Below are positions 19,401 through 31,900 of a DNA stretch of 50,036 bases, in pieces. This DNA is from Paenibacillus sp. (lineage in GTDB: Bacteria; Bacillota; Bacilli; Paenibacillales; Paenibacillaceae): NCBI GenBank assembly GCA_017512705.1, contig JAFWEX010000040.1, forward strand, positions 1 through 50,036, read 5' to 3'. The position numbers were made by a program, and so were the translations under genes. Position 1 is the stretch's first letter; every line of letters starts with the position of its first letter. The notes beneath the pieces are model-generated. The model ran no database searches. It saw nothing but the letters and a program-made list of their open reading frames with translations, and had not been told where the DNA came from.

Positions 19401-19780
19401 GTTTTCAAGGTTGTCTGATGGCTTACAGCCGTTTTGATCACTAAAATGTCATGTGGAGGTGGAGTCTCATCGGGATTTACGTTATAAGAAGGCATGCCGA
19501 CGAGGACTTTATTCTGCGCTGTATATTTGAACAACAGGCCTTTTATTCCTGCCAAAACAATCATATACATCGCCAAATCCGAACCGTTCGCGAGCCGAAT
19601 GATCCTCTCCGAGAGCTCACTCGGTAAGATACGATGAATGAGAATTAAGTCCAACTCGGTCGCAGCTCCCTTACCCACAGATAGCTTGGAGGATTGACTA
19701 TAGGGAAAAAAGCTTAGGCTGTCATCGGCATCAAACTTACCGTTCCAATACCTTTCTTCCTTTTCAAACAAAGATTTCAT
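16466..19780 (-). CDS. pmxB: Termination-module NRPS with thioesterase (PmxB-like)
   Basis: A 1104-residue protein that should add the last residue and release the product as a ring. Order: C-terminal lobe of a condensation domain only (residues 1-255, no HHxxxDG), adenylation (268-760), carrier (FFELGGNSLSLM, Ser near 810), thioesterase (about 850-1095). The adenylation pocket reads DFWNIGMVHK, the standard Thr code, as expected for Thr10 of polymyxins. The thioesterase nucleophile motif is GYCFGG, with Cys938 where most such enzymes have Ser. The Asp in LMVDSW and the His in LEGAHEE are likely triad partners. The start is secure: GGGGAGG just before the ATG. The length is close to that of known PmxB. 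Module 10's full condensation domain sits at the end of the preceding PmxA-like protein. The adenylation domain is nearly identical in DNA to module 2 of the PmxE-like protein. Confidence 0.9.
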   Translation of the reverse strand: MKSLFEKEERYWNGKFDADDSLSFFPYSQSSKLSVGKGAATELDLILIHRILPSELSERIIRLANGSDLAMYMIVLAGIKGLLFKYTAQNKVLVGMPSYNVNPDETPPPHDILVIKTAVSHQTTLKTLLGDIKASIGEALEHQHLPFRKMVEPLHLNYTEDSIPVINTVVSFGSIHPEPLGNRVAADTMFHFDRENDSIKLAIRFDGQRYEHALVEQVSDHLVRLLSLLVFQPDLELGQADVLFPDERETLLNQCNEMRAEFDRSKTIHGLFEEQAELYPNNVAAVMNEHQMSYRELNGRANRLAWKLRKVGVEADQLVAILAERSLDMVIGILAILKAGGAYVPVDPDYPEERIRFMIEDSGAPLLLIQKHLHEKTDFARARLELDDYVWGDIGANSAGAPEVSNLEPISGPENLAYVIYTSGTTGKPKGTLIEHKNVVRLLFNDKNLFDFGPSDTWTLFHSFCFDFSVWEMYGALLYGGKLVIVPPLTAKNPADFLALLSREQVTILNQTPTYFYQLLRKMLVDHPYDLHIRNVIFGGEALSPMLLKDFKTKYPETKLINMYGITETTVHVTYKEITWVEIEAAKSNIGKPIPTLSVYILDENRCLVPIGVAGEMYVAGEGLARGYLNRPELTAEKFVDSPFAEGEKLYRSGDLAAWLPDGNIEYLGRIDHQVKIRGYRIELDEIETQLLKIASVREAKVLDRNDANGHKQLVAYYVAEKRLAANEIKGQLAKQLPGYMIPSYLVQLTQMPLTSNGKIDRKALPSPEEVESLGGEYVAPRTLLEMKIAHVWQDTLGVPQVGVKDNFFELGGNSLSLMRLVQAVYDETGIEIPLNRDFQHVTVEGMALEEGNLGLDEGGNSFVKLNKAGDLNVFCFPPGSGFGIGYRELASRLDGRFMLYGIDFIDDTANYELMLNRYVDEVVRVQPEGPYVLLGYCFGGNLTFEVAKMMEKRGYSVSDVLMVDSWIKDTLTPSEESEKELAEMLADFDEEEKEFMSNSLVRERVHRKVQATLAYEAQLINSGTISARIYELIAKDSEAFRLQHQLPSWRRATLQNYAEYRLEGAHEELLELTRVDETATLIQDILEQVKWQIEAEAGVLHGS

Positions 19781-19818
19781 TCGTACCTCCCCTAAAAATG
19801 AAGTAACTGCACGCCCCC

Positions 19819-19852
19819 GCGCAGATCCGAATTTTTGCTTCTCGGTCTGCGC
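19819..19852 (-). other. Strong hairpin between pmxA-like and pmxB-like genes
   Basis: GCGCAGATCCGA and TCGGTCTGCGC pair over 11 positions with a single bulged T and an 11-base loop. There is no run of U on the minus-strand side, so it is not a standard terminator. It sits in the 166-base gap inside the operon, about 40 bases upstream of the pmxB start. It could stabilise mRNA ends or partly attenuate transcription. The structure is visible; the role is a guess. Confidence 0.5.
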
Positions 19853-19946
19853 ATCTACGGGCTTGCATGTTGTTCGCTGTCTTCCTTGGGATGCATGTCA
19901 TTATTGCCGTTTGACGACAGAGACTTGTTTGTACAAATTAGAATGC

Positions 19947-22900
19947 TTAGAATGCGAATTCGATCGTATCGACCGCCTTCTTGGCGGCAGTTGACGGTTG
20001 ATGACATTCGATCTGGCTTAGTTGAAGTTGTGGATTCTCCACAATTTGAGACAGTATACGCAAGTAATTCTCAGTCAAGGTGCGGATCATCGATTCTTTG
20101 AACAGCTTAGTGGCGTAGAAGAAGCCACCGCTCAGCGCTCCGTCGTTTTCATACATAAATAGCGTCAGATCAAACTTTGCTTCTTCCAAATGATCAAGCT
20201 CATAATTTTTCAGACGTACCCCTTCCAGTTCGACGTCTTGTTCTTCGATATTTTGCAAGTCAAAAACGGCATCGAATAACGGGAAGCGACCTGGTTCCCT
20301 CTTCACATTCAAACGCTCCACGAGCTCTTCAAACGGATAATCCTGATTCTCGAAAGCACCCAAAGCCGTCTCCTTCACTTCTTCAAGGTAGGACAAGAAC
20401 GTTTTGTTGCCCGACGGACGATTGCGGAGTGCCAGCGTATTGACAAACATCCCAATTACCGATTCCAAATCGGTATTCGTTCTTCCTGCCACCGGTGTAC
20501 CCACGATGAGGTCGTCCTGTCCACTGTACTTGGACAGCAACACGGTATATGCCGCAAGCAGTACCATGTACAGCGTGCCCCCATGCTCAACCGCCAATTG
20601 CCGCAGCTGCTCAGATAGAGAAGTTTCGACGTCGAAATCCAGGTGCATACCTTCGTAGTCACGGATTGCAGACCGCTCATAGTCCATCGGCAGGTCTCCC
20701 GTCGGCAACTCTCCTTCAAAGGTGCTCAGCCAGTATGCTTCCTGCCGCCCGATCCGGTCTCGGTGAGCCTTCGACTGCTGCCAAACAGCATAATCCTTGT
20801 ATTGAATGCGTAGTGGCGGCAGCTCTTCACCGGCATAGAAGCTCGAGAACTCATTCATCACAATCGCCATCGATACGCCGTCGGACACGATATGATGCAT
20901 ATCGAAAAGGAGTATATGGAGATTCGATTCCAGCTCGATGACCCCAGCGCGAAGCAACGGTGGTTTGCCAAGATCAAAAGGACGAACAAAACTGCGGATA
21001 ATCTGCTCGATTTGAGGCGCATCCTCTTGATTAGCTTCATAACGCTCGATAGCAAAATCAACATGTGAGTAAATGCGCTGAACTGCTTCTCCCTTCACGA
21101 TTTCAAAACCGGTGCGCAGCGATTCATGCCGGGATATCAATTTCTGCAAGGCGACTTCCATGCGCTTCAAATCAAACTCACCTTCCAATTGCACCAACTC
21201 TGGCATGTTATAAAGCTGATCCGCTCCATCCAGCGTGTGCTGAATGAACAGTCGTTTCTGCGCGGAGGACAGAGGATAGTACGCTCTCTCTTCTGCCTGA
21301 GGGATGGCCTCATGCTCTCGCTGTTCCATCCGGGCAATTGCTTCGGCCATCGCTGCAATCGTTGAGTAACGGAATACGTCGCGCAGTGGCAGGTTAACGC
21401 GTAACTCCTTATACACCTTGCCCGCCAGCGTTGTGGCCCGCAGAGAATGGCCGCCGATATCGAAGAAGTTGTCGTGAATGCCTATCGCCTTCGAAAGCCC
21501 CAGTACCTCCTGCCAGATGGAAGCCAGCTTGGTTTCCAGCTCATTGCGCGGTGCAACATACTCCGCTTCGCTTCCGGCTTCCCCTTCCGGCATTGGCAGT
21601 GCCTTCCGGTCGATCTTTCCGTTCGGTGTCAGAGGTAGACGCTCCAGCTCCACGATATACGATGGAATCATGTATCCCGGCAATTGCTGTGCCAGTGCGT
21701 TGCGCAGATCACTCACTACAAGTTCAGCTCCGGGATCTGGGCTGTAATACGCACATAGCGTTTTCTGCCCCTTGGCGTCATTTCGTACGATCACCACCGC
21801 TTCACGTACACCTTCCACTCGCAGCATCTGCGACTCGATCTCTCCCGTCTCAATCCGGTAACCCCGAATTTTCGCCTGATTATCAATACGGCCAATGAAG
21901 TCCACGTTGCCGTCGTTCATCCACCGTGCCAAGTCTCCCGTACGATACAACCGCTCACCCTCGGTGAACGGGCTGTCCACGAATTTATCTTCCGTCAATT
22001 CTGGACGATTCAAGTATCCGCGTGCCACGCCGACTCCGCCAATGACTAGCTCACCCAGTACCCCAACGGGCACCGGATTCAACTGCGCATCTACGATGTA
22101 GAATCTCGCATTCAGCCATGCTTTGCCGATCGGGACATGGCCTGTCTGCGGCAGTTGCGTGACCGGCTCATCGTAGAAACTGGAGTCGATCGCCGCTTCC
22201 GTCACGCCGTAGGCATTAATAATGCGGAACAACGAACCGAATCGGTCCTGCAACGTGCGGTAATCCGCTACACTACAGCTGTCCGAACTTGTGATGAGCA
22301 GCTCCATCTGGCTCAGATCCAGCCCTTGTTCGTACACATATTCCATGAACGGCACAATCAGTGCTGGTGTCGATTCGAAAATGGTCACTTGCTCCTGCTC
22401 GATCCAGTGGTGCAGACGAGACGGATCAATCCGATCATCCTTCGGCACAATCACCATGGTGCCTCCGTTATACAGCGTACGTGCGATATCGCCCACGAAC
22501 ACGTCGAATGAGAAGCTAGCAAGCTGTAATAATCGTACAGGGAACTGATCCAGCTGGTATTCCCGTCTATAGCCTGCTGCCGTGTTCACCAGACCGCGGT
22601 GCTCGATCATCACGCCTTTGGGTTTACCCGTCGTTCCCGACGTGTAGATCACATACGCCAGATCTTCTGGACGGGCTTCATGGAAGCTGCTTATGCTGTG
22701 AGCCACATTTGCTTGCTCCTCGCTGTACGATGCTTTTTCATCGAGATACAGCACTGTCCCCAGTGCCAGCTCTTCTTCGCCAAGCCAAGCTTCTGCACGC
22801 TCCCGTAGTGACGTTTGCGTTAGCAGCACCTTTGCTCCGCTGTCTTCAAGCATGAAGCGCACGCGGTCTGTCGGATAATCCGGGTCAAGCGGCACATAGG

Positions 22901-25900
22901 CTCCGCCCGCTTTCCAGACCGCCAGCACAGCGACCAGCAGATCCACCGAACGCTCAGCAAGAATACCAACGAGGGTCTCCCGGCCGATGCCACTTGCACG
23001 CAGCGTAGCCGCCAAGCGGTTCGCCCGTTCGTTCAACGCGGCATACGTCAGCCGGTCTTTTTCGTACACGACAGCCTCTGCTTCCGGCGTGAGTTCCGTC
23101 TGCTCCTCGAACAAGCGGTGGAATGCAACCGCTGGAACAGTTTCTTTTTCCGACAGTACCGGGTTAAACACGCCGAGGATTTGTTCTTTTTCCGCTGTCG
23201 TCAGCAGGTTCAACTCGGTAATCTTCGCATCTGGTCGGCTTGCGATCGTAACGAGCAACTGCTCGTAATGTTTGGCCAGCCGTTCGATCGTCTCCCTTTT
23301 ATATAGAGCCTTCGCATACTCGAAGCTGTAATCCAAGCCGCCGTTCTCCTCACCTACATCCAAACTAATATCAAACTTTGCCGTATTCATAGCGCTCGGG
23401 TATGGCATCAGACGAAGCCCTTCCAGCTCATATTCATCGTTTTCTGTATTCTGCATTGTAAACAGCGTGTCAAATAGCGGATTGCGGCTTAAATCGCGTG
23501 TGACCTGCACCTTGTCTACTAATTCTTCGAACGGGTAGTTTTGGTGCTCGAAAGCTTGTAAGGTCGTTTCCTTGATATCGTTCAGGTATGACAGAAATGT
23601 CTTCTCTGAAGACGGATACGAGCGAATCGCCAACGTATTCAAGAAAATCCCGATTAACGGCTGCACATCGCTATGGTTCCTTCCTGCAATCGGCGTACCT
23701 ACGATCACATCTTCCTGACCTGAGTATTTGTGCAGAAGTACGTTGTACGCTGCAAGCAGCACCATAAACAGTGTTGTACCTGTTTGCGCAGCCAATTGTT
23801 TCAGAGCATCCGTTTTCGAAGCTTCTAAGAAAAACTCCAACGTCTGACCCTCGTAGCTCTGCACAGCAGGACGCGAATAGTCCGTCGGCATTTCCAGCAC
23901 GGGTAGCTCACCTTGGAACATGTCCAGCCAGTACTCCTCCTGACGTTGAAGCTGTTGCATCTGCTCCTGCGAATGCTGCCAAACGGTGTAGTCTTTGTAC
24001 TGAATACGCAAAGGTTCCAATGACTCGCCCCCATACAGGCGGACAAATTCTTCAACAAAGATTTCCATGGAGACACCATCGGAAATAATATGATGCATGT
24101 CGTACACCAATATATGGCGTCTCGGAGCAAGCTCGATCAGGCCTACTCTTAGTAACGGAGGCTTCGCCAAGTTAAACGGACGGACAAAACGCTGAACAAT
24201 CTCTTCAGACTCTTGCTCATATGCCTGATAAAACTCCACCGTTAAATTAACGTTCGGATAGATCCGCTGCGATGCTTCGCCATCGACCATTTCAAACCCG
24301 GTGCGCAGCATTTCATGCCGCTCCACGAGCATACGGAACACTTCTTCGAACCTTGTCCGATCCAGTTCCCCCTCCAGCAACATTGCCTCCGGCATGTTGT
24401 AGCTAAGCCCTTCACCTTCCAGTTGATTCAGAATAAACAGACGTTTTTGAGCAAAAGATTGCGGGTACACCTCTCGTTCATCCGCGACCGGGATTGCAAC
24501 GAATGCCTTCTCATCCAGCCGGGAAATGGCGGTAGCCATGCTCTCGATGGTGGAATAGCGGAACACTTCTCGTAACGGTAGATCTACATTCAGCTCTTTA
24601 TACACCTTGCTGACCAACGTCGTCGCCCGCAGGGAATGACCACCGATATCGAAGAAGTTGTCGTGAATGCCTATCGCCTTCGAATGCCCTAGTACCTCCT
24701 GCCAGATAGAAGCAAGCTTGGTTTCCAGCTCATTGCGCGGTGCAACATAATCTGTTCCGCTTCCGGCTTCCCCTTCAGGCGCCGGCAGTGCCTTCCGATC
24801 TACCTTGCCGTTCGGCGTCAAAGGAAGCCCCGTCAGCTCTACGAAATACGATGGAATCATGTACCCCGGCAATTCCTGTGCCAGTGCGTTGCGCAGATCA
24901 CTCACTACAAGTTCAGCTTCGGGATCTGGGGTGTAATACGCACATAGCGCTTTCTGCCCCTTGGCGTCATTTCGTACGATCACCACCGCTTCACGTACGC
25001 CTTCCACCCGCAACATCTGCGACTCGATCTCCCCCGTCTCAATCCGGTAACCCCGAATTTTCGCCTGATTATCGATCCGGCCAATGAAGTCCACGTTCCC
25101 GTCCTCCATCCACCGTGCCAAGTCTCCTGTACGATACAACCGCTCACCCTCGGCGAAAGGGCTGTCTACGAATTTCTCTTCTGTCAATTCTGGACGATTC
25201 AAGTATCCACGGGCTACTCCAACTCCGCCAATGACTAGCTCACCGAGTACCCCAAACGGCACCGGATTCAACTGCGTATCTACGATGTAGAATTTCGCAT
25301 TCAACCACGCTTTGCCGATCGGTACATGGCCTGTCTGCGGCAGTTGCGTCACCGGCTCATCGTAGAAACTGGAGTCGATCGCCGCTTCCGTCACGCCGTA
25401 GGCATTGATGATACGGAACAAGGAACCGAATCGATCCTGCAACGTGCGGTAATCCGCTACACCACAGCTGTCCGAGCTTGTGATGAGCAGCTCCATCTGG
25501 CTCAGATCCAGCCCCTGTTCGTACACATATTCCATGAACGGTACAATCAGTGCTGGCGTCGATTCGAAAATGGTCACTTGCTCCTGCTTGATCCAGTGGT
25601 GCAGGCGAGACGGGTCAATTCGATCATCCTTCGGCACAATCACCATCGTGCCTCCGTTATACATTGTGCGTGCGATATCGCCCACGAACACGTCGAATGA
25701 GAAGCTAGCGAGTTGTAATAACCGCACAGGGAACTGATCCAGCTGGTATTCCCGTCTATAGCCTGCTGCCGTGTTCACCAGACTTCGGTGCTCGATCATC
25801 ACGCCTTTGGGTTTACCCGTCGTTCCCGACGTGTAGATTACATACGCCAGATCTTCTGGACGGGCTTCGTGGAAGCTGCTCATGCTGTGATCCACATTTG

Positions 25901-28900
25901 CTGGCTCCTCGCTGTACGATGCTTCATCGTCCAGATACAGCACCGCCGCCAATGCCAGCTCTTCTTCGCCAAGCCAGGCTTCTGCACGCTCCCGCAGTGA
26001 CGTTTGCGTTAGCAGCACCTTTGCTCCGCTGTCTTCGAGCATGAAGCGCACGCGGTCTGCCGGATAATCCGGGTCAAGCGGCACATAGGCTCCGCCCGCT
26101 TTCCAGACCGCCAGCACAGCGACAAGCAAGTTCACCGAACGCTCAGCAAGAATACCAACGAGGGTCTCCCGGCCGATGCCACTTGCGCGCAGTGTAGCCG
26201 CCAAGCGGCTCGCCTGTTCGTTCAGCTCGGCATACGTCAGTCGGTCATTCTCGTACACAACAGCCTCAGCTTCCGGCGTACGCTCCGTCTGTTCCTCGAA
26301 CAAGCGGTGGAATGCAACCGCTGGAACAACTTCTGTTTCCGAGAGTACCGGGTTAAACACACCGAGAATTTGTTCTTTTTCCGCCGATGTTAACAAGCTC
26401 AGCTCGGAGATCTTCGCATCTGGACGGCTTATGATAGCGGCAAGCAAATGTCCGAAATGATTGGACAACTGTCGAATCGTACTCTCCTTATAAAGAGCTG
26501 TTGCAAATTCAAAGATGCACTCCAGGCCGCCCTCTTCTTCTGTAACATCTACACTCAGGTCGAACTTGGCCATACCATATTCGCTAGGATAATGGGATAA
26601 TTTCAGCCCTTCCAGCTCTACCTTCTTGTCCTCCAAGTTTTGGAGGGAGAACATTGTGTCAAACAGCGGGTTGCGACTCAAATCCCGGCTGACCTGTACT
26701 TTGTCGACGAGCTCTTCGAACGGGTAGTTCTGATGCTCGTAGGCACCTAAAGTCGTTTCTTTTACTTCTTCCAAATACATGAGGAAGGTCTTCTCTGAAG
26801 ACGGATAATTGCGAAGCGCTAGCGTATTGACGAACATTCCGATTAAAGGCTGCGTGTCTCCATGCGTTCTGCCCGCAATTGACGTTCCGACGATCAAATC
26901 GTCCTGACCCGTGTATTTATGCAAAAGCACGGTATAAGCAGCAAGCAGGACCATATACAGCGTTGCTCCACTTTGAGCAGCCAGCTTCTTCAAGCCTTCG
27001 TTCGTTATCACGTCCACGTAAGACGTCAGTGATTGACCCTCATAGCTCTGCATGGCAGGACGCGGGTAGTCCGTCGGCATTTCCAGAACCGGTAGTTCAC
27101 CTTGGAAACACTCCAACCAGTAGGCTTCCTCACGTTTCAATTGCACCTTTTGCTCGTCCGATTGCTGCCATACTGCATAGTCCTTGTATTGAATGTGCAA
27201 AGGCTCTAATCGATCGCCACTATACAGACGAACCAATTCCTCAACGAACACATCCATCGAAACGCCGTCCGAGATGATATGATGCATATCGAACATCAAC
27301 AAATAATGTTCAGATGTGAGCTCTACAAGCTTGGCTCGCAGCAACGGAGGATTCGCTAGGTCAAATGGCCGGATGAATGCCTGCACAATTTCAGGAGCTT
27401 CTTCCTCACTTGCATGAAGGTGCTCAACGGTAAACTCAACACTCTCATGAATACGCTGTACAGCTTCGCCTTCAACAATCTCATAGCCGGTTCGCAACGT
27501 TTCATGCCGTGCGATCAGTCCGCGAAAAGCCTCTTCCAGCAGACTCCGGTCAATCGAACCTTCCAGCAGCAGTACACCCGGCATATTGTAGCTCTGATTG
27601 GCTCCTTCCAGCTGATTCAAAATAAACAACCGCTTTTGAGCTGAAGAAAGTGGATAATAAGCTCTGTTGTCTGCCAGCGGAATCGACGAGTATGACTGCT
27701 CTTCAATTCGCGATATCGCCCGTGCCATCTCTTCGAGTGTCGCGTAGCGGAACACGTCACGGAGAGGCAGCTCAACGTTCAGCTCCTGATGCACCTTGCT
27801 CACCAGTGTTGTTGCCCGTAGGGAATGACCGCCTAGGTCGAAGAAGTTGTCATGAATGCCGATGCGCTCCATTCCGAGCACGTTTTTCCAAATTCCAGCC
27901 AGATGGACTTCCAGCGGAGTCCGAGGTAAAACAAGTCCTTCGTCCGGTTGCAGGCTATCCTCCGGTGCCGGAAGGGACCGACGGTCGACTTTACCGTTCG
28001 TCGTCAGCGGGAGCCTCTCCAACTGGATCAGGTATGCCGGGATCATATAGGACGGCAGTTCCCGGGAAAGTATACTCTTCAGCTCAACTGTCGAAAGTTC
28101 GCAATCCGCTTCGTAATAGGCGCACAGCTGCTTCTCACCAGTGGCATTTTCCCGCGCGAGCACTGTCGTTTTCCGAATTCCCTCTACTTTCTGAAGCTGA
28201 GCCTCGATCTCACCCAACTCTATGCGGAAGCCGCGAATTTTTACTTGATCGTCCGTTCGTCCCACATATTCGATCGTGCCGTCCGGCAGCCATTTTGCCA
28301 AATCCCCTGTTCGGTACATCCGCTCTCCTGGCATAAACGGATTCTTCACAAATTTCTCTGCTGTCAGCTCTGGCCGGTTATTGTAACCCCGTACCAAGCC
28401 TTCTCCGCCGACGCAAAGCTCCCCAACCACACCGATTGGCAGCAGCTTGTTCCGACGATCAACGATATACACCGTTGTATTGCTGATCGGACGTCCGATG
28501 GGTACGGTAACTGCGGACTCATCAACGAAATCGACCGGAAGATACGTAGTATAAACCGTGCTTTCTGTGGGGCCGTACATATGGATGAGTCTGCCTGGTC
28601 CGATATGGGCAAGCGCTTTACGCACATGGCCGACCGACACACGTTCTCCTCCAAACAATATCGCCCGGACACTCCGCAAGCAGTCGGCGTTCACATCCAC
28701 AAGAACGTTGAAAAAGGCCGTCGTAATAAACATGACCGAGATGTCCTCTTGTTGGATAATAGACGCTAGCCAGCCAATCTCTAGCAAAGCCTCGCGAGGG
28801 ACTAGCACTAATCGCGCTCCGTTGGTCAAAGCACCGTAAATATCGAAAATCGCTCCATCGAACGAATAGCTTGAGAGCTGGAGTACATGATCCCGGTCGG

Positions 28901-31900
28901 TGATATCAATGTAATTTGTACTTTGTACGACCCTTACGATGTTACGGTGCGAAACAAGGTTCCCTTTCGGTTTGCCCGTTGTACCTGATGTATAGATGAC
29001 GCAGGCCAGATCTGTCGCTTCAATATCCAACTTCAGATTTGTGTCATCCTCGTGATAGGAGGTCTCGTCATCCAGTAAGATCAAAGTGCCTGAATCCACT
29101 AGACGTTCACATAAATGACTCTGGGTCAACATGACATGTACTCCCGAATCCTCAATCAAGAATCGAATACGCTCCTCGGGATATTCCGGGTCAACCGGTA
29201 CGTAACCCGCTCCCGCCTTTTGTACTGCCAGCATACCAATCACCATTTCAATAGAACGCTCAGCCATAATAGCAACAAGATGGCCTTTGGATATGCCGTG
29301 GATACGCAAAGTACGGGCAAGGCGGTTGACACGTCTATTCAGCTCACGATAGTTCAGATCTTGCCCATTCAAGAAGATCGCTGCTGCATCTGGAATGCGA
29401 TCCACTTGCTCTTCAAACAATTGAACGAGCGTCTTCGCACGTGGAAATTCCGTAGAGGTGTCGTTGAAGCGTCCGAGAAGTTCCGCCTTTTCAGCCTCTG
29501 TCACAAGTTCCAGCTCGCCCACCGTAATTTCTGGGTTATCCGTCACCTGCTCCAGCAGATGCACGAGGTGCCCCTTTAGCCGCTCGATGCTGTCTTTATC
29601 GAACACTTCGGCGTTATAGTCAAACCGGATTTCAATCTCGGCTCCCGGCACCACGGTCACATTGAAGTTATAGTTCGTCTGTTCCTCCATCTGAACGTCC
29701 GTGATCGTTAGGTCGCCGTGCTTCTGATCGCCCGCTTGCTCCATCTGCTCGTCCACCGGATAATTCTCAAAAGCAATGATGTGGTTAATCAGGTTTTGCT
29801 TCTGTACGCTGCGGGCTTGAATTTCATACAAGGGATAGTAATCATAGCGCCCCGAATCCAGTGCCCTTTCTTGGAGCTTCACCATCAGATCGGAGAACAC
29901 GGTGTCCGCATCACTTGTGACGCGGATAGGCACGGTATTGATGAACAGCCCGATCATCGACTCAATGCCTGGAATTTCGGCAGGTCTCCCAGCCACAACG
30001 CTGCCGAATACGGCATCGTTTGTCCCGTTATATTTTTGCAACATCACGCCCCAAGCAGCTTGAAGCAACGTATTGACCGTAACCAATCTCTCTTTCGCCA
30101 CCCGGTCCATCCGTTCACTCAAGTTCTTGCCAAGCTCTGCCGTGACATGATCAGCAGTAAATTTACTGTCCAGTACAGTTTCTTGTTGACCCGGGAGTAC
30201 ACTCTGCCCTTCATAACCTTCCAGGAATGTTGTCCAATAGTCTTGTGCCGACTGATCATCCTGTTTGTCCAACCACTCGATATAGGCGCCATATTCCGAA
30301 CCCGTATCTCTCGCAATCTCCTTGCCGGATGCCAAAGCCGAATACGTCTCAAATAACTCCTGCGTCAGCTGCGGCAGACACCAACCGTCCATCAGAATAT
30401 GCTGAAAACTCCACAGCACATGATAGCTTTGTTTGGCAGTACGCAGAATCGTAACCCGAACAAGTGCATCACACTCCATGTCGAAGCCACGTAACTTGTC
30501 ATCCTCAGCTCTTTTATCCAAAACCGCTTGTTTCTCGTCCGCCTGCAAATGAAGCAACTCTTCATATTCAAATCCGACGGGCTTGTCACGGTATATGATT
30601 TGCAATGGTTCACCCGCAGGACCTTTCACAAAATTGGCCCGCAGCACCAGATGACGTTTTGCAAGTTCTGTCCAACTCTTCTCGAATAACTGGACATCAA
30701 GTGCTCCATGCATCGTAAAGCGCGTCTGCTCGAAGTAGGCACCTGTTTTCCGATCAAGTGCACTGTGGAACCACATACCCTTCTGCATCGGCGTAAGCGA
30801 GTAAATATTTTCGATTTCCCCAAGATGGCTTGAACGCTGGACAATTTGCTCCAATTCAGTAATGGTCAAACCTTTATATTGCAGGTCACTTGGCGTCAAT
30901 TCGATATTATCTTTACCTATGCAGTGGGTAATGACTTCTCGGAGACTTTGCTCAAGGTACCGACCGAAGGCTTCCATCGTTTCCTTGCGATACTGCTTGC
31001 GGCTATAGCTGAGATCGAGCGATAAAGCACCGTCAAGCACCATACCGTTGATATCCAGCACAAAGCTTCGAGCTTGCCGATCGCTGGCCGGGCTACCGCT
31101 GGAATAAGTTGATATGCCAATCTCACCTTGATGGACCTCATCGTCGAACTGACCGAGATAGTTAAAATTAATTTCGGGCTCTGCGCCCCAACCCATGCCA
31201 TCCTCCGATTCGGAGAGATAACGGCATACACCGTATCCAAGCCCCTTGTTCGGAATGCGGCGTAAGCTCTCTTTAACCTGTTTAATCTGATATGCCAAAT
31301 TCCGGTCTGTTTCTGGCTCCAGGACGACCGGAAACTTCGTTGTAAACCAGCCGACCGTTCGCGCAATGTCAATTTCCGTTCCGATCGATTCGCGTCCATG
31401 TCCCTCGAGATTGATCCGCACCCTTTCGTGTCCCGTCCATTGCCGAACAGCTATGCCGAGTGCTGTGATCAAAATATCGTTCATGTCAGTGTTATAGGCT
31501 CGGTGAACCTGCTTCAGCAACTGATCTGTTTCTTCGGGAGTCAAACGAACGAATAATGATACGCTGTCCTGCTGCGTTGTAACACCCGTCTCCATATCCT
31601 TCGGTATAGCTGGAACCTCAATCTGTTCCACGGCCTGCCAATATAATCGTTCCTTCGCCAGTTCTGGGCTTTGTGCATAAGCAGCCAACTGCTCGGACCA
31701 AGTACGGTACGCATCTGTCTTCGCCGGGAAACGAATATCCTCGCTTTTCCCAGCCTGCTCGTAACCCAGCGCGAAATCCTCCATCAAAATGCGCCATGAC
31801 ACACCGTCCACCACGGCATGATGAACAGCGAGCAGCAAATGATCGCCGTCCGCACATTGAAACAGCCCTGCCTTCACGAGAGGTCCGTTCCCCAGATCAA

